Positions 7,205 through 14,985 of a stretch of DNA of 64,000 nucleotides are shown here, piece by piece (the stretch's first letter is position 1; the number at the start of each line of letters is the position of its first letter). Source of the stretch: Gryllotalpicola protaetiae (lineage in GTDB: Bacteria > Actinomycetota > Actinomycetes > Actinomycetales > Microbacteriaceae); NCBI RefSeq assembly GCF_003627055.1, contig NZ_CP032624.1:1240001-1304000 (forward strand), written 5' to 3'. The notes below the pieces were generated by a model that saw nothing but the letters and a program-made list of their open reading frames with translations, was not told the DNA's origin and ran no database searches. The position numbers and the translations under genes were made by a program.

Positions 7205-8886
7205 GATCCGATCGACGAAGTGGCGACGCGGTGCGGGAACGAGTCCTTGCGGAAGCTCGTGATGCTGTCGGGGTCGACGGGAACTGCGATCACCGTCGAG
7301 GTCGCTGCGTCAAGAGCGCCTCGAACGGCATCCTGCAGTTCCGCCACGGTCGTCGCCGTGACGCCGTGTGCGCCGTACGCCGCGGCGATCATGGCGAAGT
7401 CGGGGTTCGCGAGTTCCGAGCCCGTGTAGCGTCCCTCGAAGAAGTCGCGCTGATAGGCCTTCTCGGCGCCCCAGCTGCCGTTGTCAACCACCACGGTGAT
7501 GGTGTGGATGCCGGCGTCAGCGGCCGTCGCAAGCTCGATGAGCGCCATGCTGAAGCCGCCGTCGCCGATGACGGTCAACACGGGCCGGGACGGCGCAGCG
7601 AGCTTGGCACCGAGCCCGGCCGCGTACGAGAAGCCCACGATTCCGAAGTCAAGCGGTGTGAGCAGCGCCGGCGGCAGGTAGACCTGCATGCCGTCAACCG
7701 CGTGCAGTGAGATGGTCCCGGTGTCGATCGTGACGATGGTGTCGCGTGGGAGCACCGCGTTCAGCGCCGCATAGACGACTGCCGGGGTGAGCGCGCCGCT
7801 GTGTTCCTCGGCCGATTGCACGCGCTGCGCCACCAGCTCAGCCCTGCGCGTGCGCGCGGACTGGATCCACTGCGCATCGCGCTGACCCTCGATGTCGGCC
7901 GAGCACAGCGCTTCAAGGAACGCGCGCGTGTCGGCTGGGACTGCCAGAGCGGTCGGGAAGTAGCGGGCGAGCGCCGTCGCCTCGACATCGGTCTGGATGA
8001 TGCGCACGTCCGGCGCCAGGCTGCTGCGCTTGAAGAGCGTGGTGTTGTACGCGAGCCGTGTGCCCAGCGCGAGAACCACGTCGGCCTGCTCCAGCAGCTC
8101 GGTGGCGACCGGATTGCCCCGCGGGCCCACCTGTCCGACATACAGAGGGAAATCGTTCGGCAGCGCGTCGCCGTGGCCCGGCGATGCGGCGACCGGAGCG
8201 CCGAGCCGCTCCGCGAACGCGCGCAGCGCGTCGTTCCCTCGGCTCCACGTGACGCCCGCTCCGGCGAGGATCAACGGGCGACGGGCTTCCGAGAGCAGTC
8301 TCGCGGCCGACTCGACCGCAGCAGGGTCGGGCGCCGATGCGGCCTGCGCCGGCAGCTCGGGCAACTCGACGGACTCGACAGAGGCCGACAGCAGATCACT
8401 CGGGATATTGACGACGACCGGACCCATGCGTCCTGCGGTCGCGACGAGGAATGCCTCTCGGATGTACTCGCCGATGCGTGCGGCCGACGTGACGGTCACC
8501 GTGCGCTTCGTGACCGGGGCGAGGATCGACTTCTGGTCGACCTCCTGGAAGGTGTCGCGATCGACCTGCGCCGTCGAGGTGTCGCCGGCGATCACCACGA
8601 CCGGTGAGAACGCGAGCCGCGCCTCGGCGAGCCCGCTGATCAGGTTCGTCACGCCCGGACCCGGCTGCCCCGCGAAGACGACACCGGGCCGCCCGGAGAT
8701 GCGGGCATAGCCGTCGGCCATGTGCACGGCGTTCTGCTCGTGCCGTACGCCGACATAGCGGATGCCGCTCTCGTCGTGCAACGCGTCATAGACCTCGAGC
8801 ATCGCCGTGCCGACGACTCCGAACACCTGCGTCACCCCGAGCGCCTTCAGCGCTCGCACGACCGCTTCGCCGCCGGTTATCGCCAT
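7201..8886 (-). CDS. ThDP-dependent enzyme (acetolactate synthase/decarboxylase-like) 1
   Basis: At 561 residues it shows the three-domain ThDP layout. The N-terminal pyrimidine-binding domain has the catalytic Glu in RHEQNAVHMADGYAR near residue 49. The central domain spans about 190-330. The C-terminal pyrophosphate domain has GDGGFSMALIEL and the Asn of VVDNGSWG near residues 440-470. The family includes acetolactate synthases, benzoylformate, oxalyl-CoA and phenylpyruvate decarboxylases, and sulfoacetaldehyde acetyltransferase; I cannot choose. No ALS small subunit is nearby, so branched-chain biosynthesis is unlikely. A strong AAGGAGG precedes the ATG. A second ThDP enzyme is encoded immediately upstream. 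Confidence 0.85.
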   Translation of the reverse strand: MAITGGEAVVRALKALGVTQVFGVVGTAMLEVYDALHDESGIRYVGVRHEQNAVHMADGYARISGRPGVVFAGQPGPGVTNLISGLAEARLAFSPVVVIAGDTSTAQVDRDTFQEVDQKSILAPVTKRTVTVTSAARIGEYIREAFLVATAGRMGPVVVNIPSDLLSASVESVELPELPAQAASAPDPAAVESAARLLSEARRPLILAGAGVTWSRGNDALRAFAERLGAPVAASPGHGDALPNDFPLYVGQVGPRGNPVATELLEQADVVLALGTRLAYNTTLFKRSSLAPDVRIIQTDVEATALARYFPTALAVPADTRAFLEALCSADIEGQRDAQWIQSARTRRAELVAQRVQSAEEHSGALTPAVVYAALNAVLPRDTIVTIDTGTISLHAVDGMQVYLPPALLTPLDFGIVGFSYAAGLGAKLAAPSRPVLTVIGDGGFSMALIELATAADAGIHTITVVVDNGSWGAEKAYQRDFFEGRYTGSELANPDFAMIAAAYGAHGVTATTVAELQDAVRGALDAATSTVIAVPVDPDSITSFRKDSFPHRVATSSIGS

Positions 8887-8908
8887 TCCTTGCCTCCTTG
8901 TTCCTGAT

Positions 8909-10552
8909 TCACACGTCTTCGCCGTTCCAGAGCCGGCGATACGGGATGCTCAACACGGTGCGCGAGATGCGCACGTCGAGCACATACGGCCGGGGGGCCG
9001 AGATGAAGTCGGCAAGCCCCGCTTCGACCTCGGCGATCGAGCGGGCCAGCTTCCCGTCGCCGCCGAGCGCACGAGCGACGAGCCCCAGATCCGGCGCGGG
9101 GATCAGCGTGAGCGACTCATCGAGTCCCGTTGCCTTCGACTTCTGGTACTCCGCGCCGATCGCCTCGTCGTTCATGACGATCACGAGGATCGGAACCCCA
9201 TAACGCACGGCCGTGTCGAACTCGGCGAGATGCATCATGAAGCCGGCATCGCCTTCAAGCGTGAACACCGGCGCCTTGCCCCTAGCGAAGCTTGCGCCGA
9301 TGCCGGTGGTGAGCGCCTGGCCGATGCAGCCGAAATGGTGCTGGGCGATCACAAACGGGCGCGGCCGGCGCAGGATCATCGTGGGGAACCTGGTCTGATG
9401 CCCGCTGCCGAGGACGAGGCCGAAGTCACCGGGCACCAGTCGATCAACGGACCGGCACACCTCACGCGGATCCACCGTGCCCTCGTCGAGCTCGACGGGC
9501 GAGCGGTCGTCGTCGGCGTCGGCGATGAGCGCCCTGGTCTCGTCCGTGCGGAATCCTTGCCGGCCCGAGCGCTCGGAAACGGCGGCCAGCAGCGCTTCGG
9601 CGGCAAGTGCGGCGTCGGCCCGGAGCACCGCGTCAGGAGCACGGCCGTCCCACAGGACTGGGTCGCTCTTCGTGTCGGCGAGGATGAACGCGGCGTCCGG
9701 AAACAAGTAGCCCTGCTCCGTCGTATAGGTGTTGAGACTCGCGCCGATGCCGATCACAAGATCGGCCTCCTGGCAGAGCTGGATGGCCGTGCGCGTCGCG
9801 TACAGCCCGACGATCCCGATGTTGAACGGGTCGTCCGCTGCGAATCCCTTCGCCAGCAGCGACGTGGCGAGCAGGGCCCCCGTCTTGTCGGCGAGCCGTG
9901 CGATCTCCGGCTCGGCGTCGGCCGCGCCGCGCCCCGCGACGATGATGATACGTTCGGACTCTTCGATCAGCGCCGCAGCGGCGGCGATGGCAGCGGCGTG
10001 TGGGGCGAGCGGCCACGGATCGCGGCGCTCGCGAGCGGGCACGTAGTCGTCCGAGTCGAGGTCGACCTCCAGGTTCTGAACGTCCAACGGCGCCGAGAGG
10101 ATGACGGGGCGGGACTCGCTCGTGGCGAGCAGGAACGCGTCGGAGACAACTCGCAAGGCATCCTCGCCGCGCTCGAGGCGGACGAACCCGGCTTCCGTGG
10201 CCTCGGCGAAGCGCTTCTGGTCGAGGTACTGAGGCTCGTCGGTCGCGCCGCGCTCCACATCGCCGCAGAAGGCGACGAGCGGGGTTCGAGCCCGACTCGC
10301 GACGAGCATGGTCGTGGCCAGCTGCGAGGTTCCGGGTCCGCTCGTCGTCGTGCACACGCCGACCCGGCCGGATGCGCGCGCCTCGCCGTCCGCCATGGCG
10401 AGACCCGCGCCTTCGTGGCGTACGTTCACCACCTGAATGCCGCTCGCTGAGATCGCGTTCAACCACTTCATGTTGGCGTCGCCCATCAGGCCGTAGACAA
10501 CGCCGACGCCTTCCCGCGCGAATCCAGCGGCCAGTGCCTCGTAGACCTTCAC
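8909..10552 (-). CDS. ThDP-dependent enzyme (acetolactate synthase/decarboxylase-like) 2
   Basis: This 547-residue second ThDP enzyme has the catalytic Glu in RHEGAGLAMADGEAR, and the ThDP/Mg site is EGDAGFMMHL followed by VMNDEAIGAEY. I chose GTG 10552 because it overlaps the CoxG-like stop as GTGA and is preceded by GAGAGG; an ATG 24 bases upstream is less likely. It diverges from the neighbouring ThDP protein, so the two are not a recent duplication. They could be two steps of one pathway or a hetero-oligomer. The reaction is probably 2-oxo-acid decarboxylation, carboligation or C-C cleavage of an acyl-CoA; the specific substrate is unknown. Confidence 0.85.
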   Translation of the reverse strand: MKVYEALAAGFAREGVGVVYGLMGDANMKWLNAISASGIQVVNVRHEGAGLAMADGEARASGRVGVCTTTSGPGTSQLATTMLVASRARTPLVAFCGDVERGATDEPQYLDQKRFAEATEAGFVRLERGEDALRVVSDAFLLATSESRPVILSAPLDVQNLEVDLDSDDYVPARERRDPWPLAPHAAAIAAAAALIEESERIIIVAGRGAADAEPEIARLADKTGALLATSLLAKGFAADDPFNIGIVGLYATRTAIQLCQEADLVIGIGASLNTYTTEQGYLFPDAAFILADTKSDPVLWDGRAPDAVLRADAALAAEALLAAVSERSGRQGFRTDETRALIADADDDRSPVELDEGTVDPREVCRSVDRLVPGDFGLVLGSGHQTRFPTMILRRPRPFVIAQHHFGCIGQALTTGIGASFARGKAPVFTLEGDAGFMMHLAEFDTAVRYGVPILVIVMNDEAIGAEYQKSKATGLDESLTLIPAPDLGLVARALGGDGKLARSIAEVEAGLADFISAPRPYVLDVRISRTVLSIPYRRLWNGEDV

Positions 10553-11010
10553 GACACTTCCCTCTCCTGACCGCACCTGGCGGCGACAGCCTTGGCGAAG
10601 TCGCGCGCCATGCCGGCGACGACGAACTGCGCGCCACGCTCGACGACCCCGACCAGAGGCCCTGAGAGCCGCACCTCGCCGTCGGCCGTTATCTCCGATG
10701 CCGCTTCGCCCGCTGGGACGACGGCGAAGACGCCCGACGCCGTCGTCTTGGTGGCTCCGCGGCGATCGCGCCCCTTTCCTTCAACCCGGCCGCTGCGCTC
10801 GCGCTCGTCGAAGTCCACGGTCCCGGATCCCGAAAAGCCGATCCGCATCGGGCCGAAGCGGACGGTGATCGCGACCTCGAACCCGTCCGGTCCGTCACCC
10901 AGCAGTTCGGCGCCGGGAATGCACGAAACCACCGTCGGCAGATCGGAGAGCACCTTCCACACCTCGTCGACCGAGGCGTCGACCGCGACGCGCTCGGCGA
11001 TGCGGATCAC
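10549..11010 (-). CDS. SRPBCC/CoxG-like protein
   Basis: This 153-residue protein has the START-like fold of the CoxG family: IAERVAVDASVDEVWKVLSD at the N-terminus, then PGAELLG and a late GPLVGVVERGAQF. In carbon monoxide dehydrogenase clusters CoxG helps enzyme maturation or membrane attachment, but many relatives occur without CO dehydrogenase and may bind hydrophobic ligands. No molybdenum dehydrogenase genes are present in the window. The GTG start overlaps the MaoC stop as GTGA, and its own stop overlaps the ThDP enzyme start in the same way, so it belongs to the pathway operon. An accessory or ligand-binding role is most likely. Confidence 0.75.
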   Translation of the reverse strand: MIRIAERVAVDASVDEVWKVLSDLPTVVSCIPGAELLGDGPDGFEVAITVRFGPMRIGFSGSGTVDFDERERSGRVEGKGRDRRGATKTTASGVFAVVPAGEAASEITADGEVRLSGPLVGVVERGAQFVVAGMARDFAKAVAARCGQEREVS

Positions 11011-11879
11011 GGCTTCGCTCCCGTGCTGGTCCCGAGGGACGCGACACCACGGTCGAGCACGACAGTGCCATCGGCCTTCGTCGCACGGAAACGTGCTCCG
11101 TAGGGCGTTCGCCATACCGAGACCGAGAGCCGCTCCCCCGGGATGACCGGTGCGCTGAACCTCGCTGAGGTGTCGCGCAGCAACGACGGGTCAGTGATAT
11201 CGAGCGCGGAGACGACTGCACGAAGGGCGATCGCGAAAGTGCACAGGCCGTGGAGAATCGGCCGCTCGAAACCGGCTGCGGCGGCTACCTCAGGATTCCA
11301 GTGCAGCGGATTCTCATCGCCGAGCAGCGCGTAGAGGAGCGCTTGCTCGGGCCGGGTGTCGAGGGACACGACCGCGTCGGCATCGACCTCGACATGGGCC
11401 GCGGGAACGCTCGGCCCGCGTTCGCCTCCGAAACCGCCAGCACCGGGAGCAAAAGTCGCCGAGTTGTTGACGACGACGACTTTGTCGGTGACCGCGTCCC
11501 GCGAGACGGACTCGATCTCCACCAGGGCGCCGGAGCCTTTGTCCCACACTGCGGAGATGCGCGCCGTGGAGACGAGCCTGCCCTCACGGCGCAGGGGCTG
11601 AAGGATCCGGATCGACTGCCCGGCATGCACCGGCGTGCTCTCGCCCAGCTCGTGAAGGTCGAGCGAGCGCCTCGCGTCCGCGCCGGGAAGAACGGCGAAG
11701 CTTGGCAGCATCGCGTTCGAGGATGCATCGCCAGGAGCCGCGAAGACGAGTTCAGGGCCGGTCGGGTCGTCGGATGCTGCTCCCACGGCGAGGGAGTAGA
11801 GGCGCACCAACCTGTCGTCCCATACGAACTCGCGTTCCTCGCTGCTGCGTCCGACCAGCGTCGTGAGGTCTGAGCTCAT
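11007..11879 (-). CDS. MaoC-family (R)-specific enoyl-CoA hydratase-like protein
   Basis: This 290-residue double-hotdog protein carries the hydratase-2 motif in its C-terminal half: YALLGDENPLHWNPEVA near residue 180, then RPILHGLCTFA. The Asp and His of this motif are the catalytic pair in (R)-hydratases, and both are retained. The N-terminal hotdog (about 1-150) lacks the motif, as usual for this type. It would hydrate a trans-2-enoyl-CoA to an (R)-3-hydroxyacyl-CoA. The start ATG 11879 overlaps the SDR stop as ATGA. Together with that SDR it resembles the two activities of peroxisomal multifunctional enzyme 2, here on separate chains. Confidence 0.85.
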   Translation of the reverse strand: MSSDLTTLVGRSSEEREFVWDDRLVRLYSLAVGAASDDPTGPELVFAAPGDASSNAMLPSFAVLPGADARRSLDLHELGESTPVHAGQSIRILQPLRREGRLVSTARISAVWDKGSGALVEIESVSRDAVTDKVVVVNNSATFAPGAGGFGGERGPSVPAAHVEVDADAVVSLDTRPEQALLYALLGDENPLHWNPEVAAAAGFERPILHGLCTFAIALRAVVSALDITDPSLLRDTSARFSAPVIPGERLSVSVWRTPYGARFRATKADGTVVLDRGVASLGTSTGAKP

Positions 11880-12772
11880 GACAGCGCACTCGTCACCGAT
11901 GTGGTGGAGGCGATCAGATCGGGGACCAGTTCGCCCAGCGCAGCGGGGTCCCACCTGCCGTCCGTGACGACTTCGGCGCCCTTGCGCCACCGCTCGGCGA
12001 TCGCGACCGATGAGCCGCGCACAAGGAAGACCTGCCCGGTCACCGCCCGTGAGCGGGGGCTCGCCAGCCAGACGACGAGCGGGGAGATGTTCGCCGGGTC
12101 ACGCGGATCGAACCCGTCGGCGCCGGGCGCGCCCTCAGGCAGGACACCGACGGTCATGCGCGTGTCGGCCCCGGGCGAAATGGCGTTCACGGTGACCCCA
12201 TAGCGCTCGAGCTCGAGCGCCGCGATCACTGTGAAGCCCGCGATGCCGGCTTTCGCGGCGCCATAGTTCGCCTGGCCCGGATTCCCGAACAGCCCGGAAT
12301 TTGAGGTCGTGTTGATGATCCGGGCATCTACCTCGTGGCCGGCCTTGCTCTGGCTTCGCCAGTGCGCCGCCGCCTGCTGAGCCATCGCGAAGGTGCCGCG
12401 AAGGTGAACGCGGATGACCGCATCCCACTCCTCCGGGGTCATGTTGACCAGCATCCGGTCACGCAGGATCCCGGCGTTGTTCACGACGACGTCGAGGCGC
12501 TCGAAAGCATCGAGTGCGCTCTGGATGACCCGGCCGGCCGCCTCGAAGTCCGAGATATCGTCCGTGTTGGCGACAGCTCGACCGCCCGCGGCCTCGATTT
12601 CGGCGACCACTTGGGCCGCCGGGCCGCCCGAACCGCCCGAGCCGTCGACCGCTGCACCGATGTCATTGACCACCACTCGCGCTCCCGCTCGAGCGAGCGC
12701 GAGAGCGTGCTCCCGCCCGATTCCACGCCCGGCACCGGTCACGACCGCGACACGCCCGTCACACAAGCCCAT
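11876..12772 (-). CDS. Short-chain dehydrogenase, MFE-2-like 3-hydroxyacyl-CoA dehydrogenase
   Basis: This 298-residue classical SDR has the cofactor motif VVTGAGRGIGREHA, then NNAGILRDRML near residue 107. The catalytic Ser lies in TTSNSGLFG, and the Tyr/Lys in ANYGAAKAG near 171. The NNAGILRDR and GNPGQANYGAAK stretches are typical of the dehydrogenase part of multifunctional enzyme 2, which oxidises (R)-3-hydroxyacyl-CoA with NAD. It is followed directly by the MaoC hydratase (ATGA overlap), supporting a beta-oxidation-like pair. It sits 45 bases downstream of the solute-binding protein gene and is probably co-transcribed with it. Confidence 0.87.
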   Translation of the reverse strand: MGLCDGRVAVVTGAGRGIGREHALALARAGARVVVNDIGAAVDGSGGSGGPAAQVVAEIEAAGGRAVANTDDISDFEAAGRVIQSALDAFERLDVVVNNAGILRDRMLVNMTPEEWDAVIRVHLRGTFAMAQQAAAHWRSQSKAGHEVDARIINTTSNSGLFGNPGQANYGAAKAGIAGFTVIAALELERYGVTVNAISPGADTRMTVGVLPEGAPGADGFDPRDPANISPLVVWLASPRSRAVTGQVFLVRGSSVAIAERWRKGAEVVTDGRWDPAALGELVPDLIASTTSVTSALS

Positions 12773-12817
12773 CGGCCGCCTCGCCGTCGTGTCGACCGCC
12801 GAGGTTCAGCGCCCCGA

Positions 12818-13930
12818 TCATTTGTTGAGTCCGAGGAGGTTGAGGATGCGGGTTTCTTCGGTGGTGGGGATGTTCTCGTTGGTGGTGAGGTCGACGAAGT
12901 CTTTGGTGATGGGGGGTGCGCCGGGGATGGTGACGGCGGGTAGGACGGAGGGGGAGAGGGTGGCGCCGTTGAAGAGTTGTTGGCCTTGGTCGGTCAGGAG
13001 CCAGTTGATGAACAGGCGTCCGCCGGCGGGGTTGCCGGAGTGGGCGGAGACTCCGGCGTTCCACGCGAAGCCGACGTCGACGGGTTTGAGGTAGGTGATC
13101 GGCTGGGTGACCGGCGCGTTGGGGGCGGTGCTGATCAGGGGCGAGACGTGGCCCTGGTTGATGCCGAACGCGAGGGTCTTCTCCCCGGCGGCGACCTCCT
13201 GGACGCCGGTGACCAGGGAGGGGGCCCATTCCACGTCCTGCTGGGCGATCTTCTGCAGGTAGGAGTCGCCGAGCTTCTTGTCCAGCGCCTGCCACTGGGC
13301 CAGGACGACGGGGATGGTGCGCGGGTCGTCGGTGACCATCTTGCCCTTCCACTTCGCGTCGGTGAGCTGCTGCCAGGTCGTCGGGGCGCCGGAGGTCACC
13401 AGCTGGGTGTTCACCGCCAGGCCGCTGAGCCGGGAGGTGCCGACTCCCACCGAGCCGTCGTACTGGAACGTCTTGGGCAGCTGGGCGATGTTCGGCACCT
13501 GCGCGCTCGTCATCGGCAGCAGCCAGCCCTTGCTGAGCCCGTCGGCGAAGAACGGCTCGTTCGCGGCGATCACCACGTCCGCGACCGGTTTGCCGGCCTG
13601 CGCCTCGGCCGTGTAGCGGGCCACCAGCGGGCCGGAGACCAGGCGGGTGACCTGCACCGGGATGCCGTAGAGCTGCTGGAACTGGTTCGCGAGCGTCGCG
13701 GCCGTCGTCGGGTCCACCGAGGTGTACAGCTGCACCTTCCCGCCCTGCTTGGCCTGCGCGATCAGCGCCTGCTCCGCCGCGGAGTCCGGCGTGGCCGACA
13801 CGCTCGGCGCCGCCGAGCTCGCCGCCGGCGTCGAGGCCGCCTGCGAGCACGCCGCCAACACCACCGCGGCCACAGGCAGCATCCCCGCGACCACCCAGCG
13901 CCGCCACCGGCGCCCCACACTCATACCCAT
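12818..13930 (-). CDS. ABC-type solute-binding lipoprotein (iron/putrescine-type extracellular SBP family)
   Basis: This 370-residue protein has a lipoprotein signal: RRWRRW, a hydrophobic stretch and lipobox VLAAC near residue 27, then an Ala/Ser/Pro linker. The mature part (VQLYTSVDPTTAATLANQF, DVVIAANEPFFADG, LTDAKWKGKMVTDDPRT) resembles the Fe3+/thiamine-type substrate-binding proteins. I start at ATG 13930 after AAGGAGG. It is the first gene of the leftward operon, yet no permease or ATPase lies in the window. The C-terminal part uses CCC/CTC/ACC codons and GGGGTG-rich antisense DNA more heavily than its neighbours, which might indicate separate transfer. The ligand is unknown, possibly an organic acid. 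Confidence 0.85.
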   Translation of the reverse strand: MGMSVGRRWRRWVVAGMLPVAAVVLAACSQAASTPAASSAAPSVSATPDSAAEQALIAQAKQGGKVQLYTSVDPTTAATLANQFQQLYGIPVQVTRLVSGPLVARYTAEAQAGKPVADVVIAANEPFFADGLSKGWLLPMTSAQVPNIAQLPKTFQYDGSVGVGTSRLSGLAVNTQLVTSGAPTTWQQLTDAKWKGKMVTDDPRTIPVVLAQWQALDKKLGDSYLQKIAQQDVEWAPSLVTGVQEVAAGEKTLAFGINQGHVSPLISTAPNAPVTQPITYLKPVDVGFAWNAGVSAHSGNPAGGRLFINWLLTDQGQQLFNGATLSPSVLPAVTIPGAPPITKDFVDLTTNENIPTTEETRILNLLGLNK

Positions 13931-13958
13931 CACAACCTCCTTGTTGCAACCCGGGTCC

Positions 13959-14037
13959 GCATACCTCACAAGCGATGGTATGCAACTGTATTCAATTGTC
14001 TTCTGCTGCACACCACATGTCAATCTTCGGATAGTCT
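13959..14037. promoter_or_regulatory. Divergent promoter region between solute-binding protein and MBL genes
   Basis: Leftward, a near-consensus promoter is visible: -35 TTGACA (14023 to 14018), 17 bases, -10 GACAAT (14000 to 13995). Rightward, TAGTCT (14032-14037) sits seven bases before the GTG at 14044, so the MBL message may be leaderless. The tandem motif GTATGC-AACT-GTATTC (13978-13993) lies just downstream of the leftward -10. GCATACC (13959-13965) with GGTATGC (13977-13983) adds an inverted repeat. A bound repressor would block the leftward promoter; GntR is the candidate. Confidence 0.6.
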
Positions 14038-14043
14038 GCGCCC

Positions 14044-14985
14044 GTGGAGCAGATCGACGATGGCGTCTGGAGTCTTGAGCAGCCCTTCTCAGGGACGATG
14101 CCGTTCACGGTCGCCTACCTGCTCGTGGGCCGCGACGGCGGCATCACCGTCATCGACCCCGGCGAGCGGAGCGACGGCAATCTGACGCGGCTCGAAAAGG
14201 CCTGCGAACGGCTCGGATACGCCCTGAGGGACATCCGTCTGGTCATCGGCACGCACCTTCATCGTGACCATGTGGCGCTCGTCGACGACCTCCGTGCCGC
14301 AGCGGGATGCGAGTTCGCGTTCGGCGCGGTCGAGTGGGGCGCCATGCAATCCCTCGTGTCAGGCGAGGCCGAGACCACGTGGCTTCGACGCTACGAAGAC
14401 TGGGGAATCCCCGCTCGCGCTCGCGCAGAGCTCATCGAGCTGCCGGCCCCTGCAGTTCCGTTCTCACGGGAACCCGACCGGCTGCTCGCCGATGGGGAGA
14501 CGATCGCGCTCACCGGCCGCCGACTGCGTGTGATCACGACACCGGGCCACACGCCTGGACATCTGTGCATGTGGGATCCCGACAGCCGCCTCGTGTTCAC
14601 AGGCGACCACATCCTTCCCTTCACGTACTCGGGCCTTGGCCTCGGCGGGGTGTACTCACCGGGCGCCGTCAGCGACTATCTGAGCTCACTCGACGCCGTG
14701 GCACAGCTGCCGGCCCGATGTGGCCTGCCCGGCCACGAAGCGCCGTTCCCCAATGTCGCGGCTCGTGCCGGTGATCTCGCGCGACATCAATTGCAGCGCG
14801 GCGGCGAGGTCACGGCTGCCCTGGATGCCGGTCTCGAGTCGGTGTGGGCGATCGCCGCGACGCTGACGTGGAGCGCAGGGTGGGAGAACCTGCACGGCTT
14901 CCATCTCAGGTCGGCTCTCGCGCAGACTGCGATGCATCTCGAGTCGCTCCGACGGAACGACTGCGTCGACGCGGAGGCCCGATGA
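14044..14985 (+). CDS. MBL-fold metallo-hydrolase
   Basis: This 313-residue protein has the metallo-beta-lactamase signature IGTHLHRDHVALV near residue 76, the second-site TPGHTPGHLC near residue 162, and VFTGDHILPF near 178. These supply the His/Asp ligands for a two-metal site. Relatives include glyoxalase II-like thioesterases and lactonases, so hydrolysis of an acyl-CoA, lactone or ester is possible. The C-terminal ~80 residues form a helical extension seen in glyoxalase II-like sub-families. The GTG start lacks a clear ribosome site and may be leaderless. It overlaps TcuA as ATGA, placing it first in an MBL-TcuA-TcuB operon. Confidence 0.87.
   Translation: MEQIDDGVWSLEQPFSGTMPFTVAYLLVGRDGGITVIDPGERSDGNLTRLEKACERLGYALRDIRLVIGTHLHRDHVALVDDLRAAAGCEFAFGAVEWGAMQSLVSGEAETTWLRRYEDWGIPARARAELIELPAPAVPFSREPDRLLADGETIALTGRRLRVITTPGHTPGHLCMWDPDSRLVFTGDHILPFTYSGLGLGGVYSPGAVSDYLSSLDAVAQLPARCGLPGHEAPFPNVAARAGDLARHQLQRGGEVTAALDAGLESVWAIAATLTWSAGWENLHGFHLRSALAQTAMHLESLRRNDCVDAEAR

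Noticed and set aside
11876-12772. SDR considered as the missing butenolide reductase of the AfsA system
   Set aside because: It is coupled to a MaoC hydratase about 6 kb away in a different operon and has MFE-2-like motifs.
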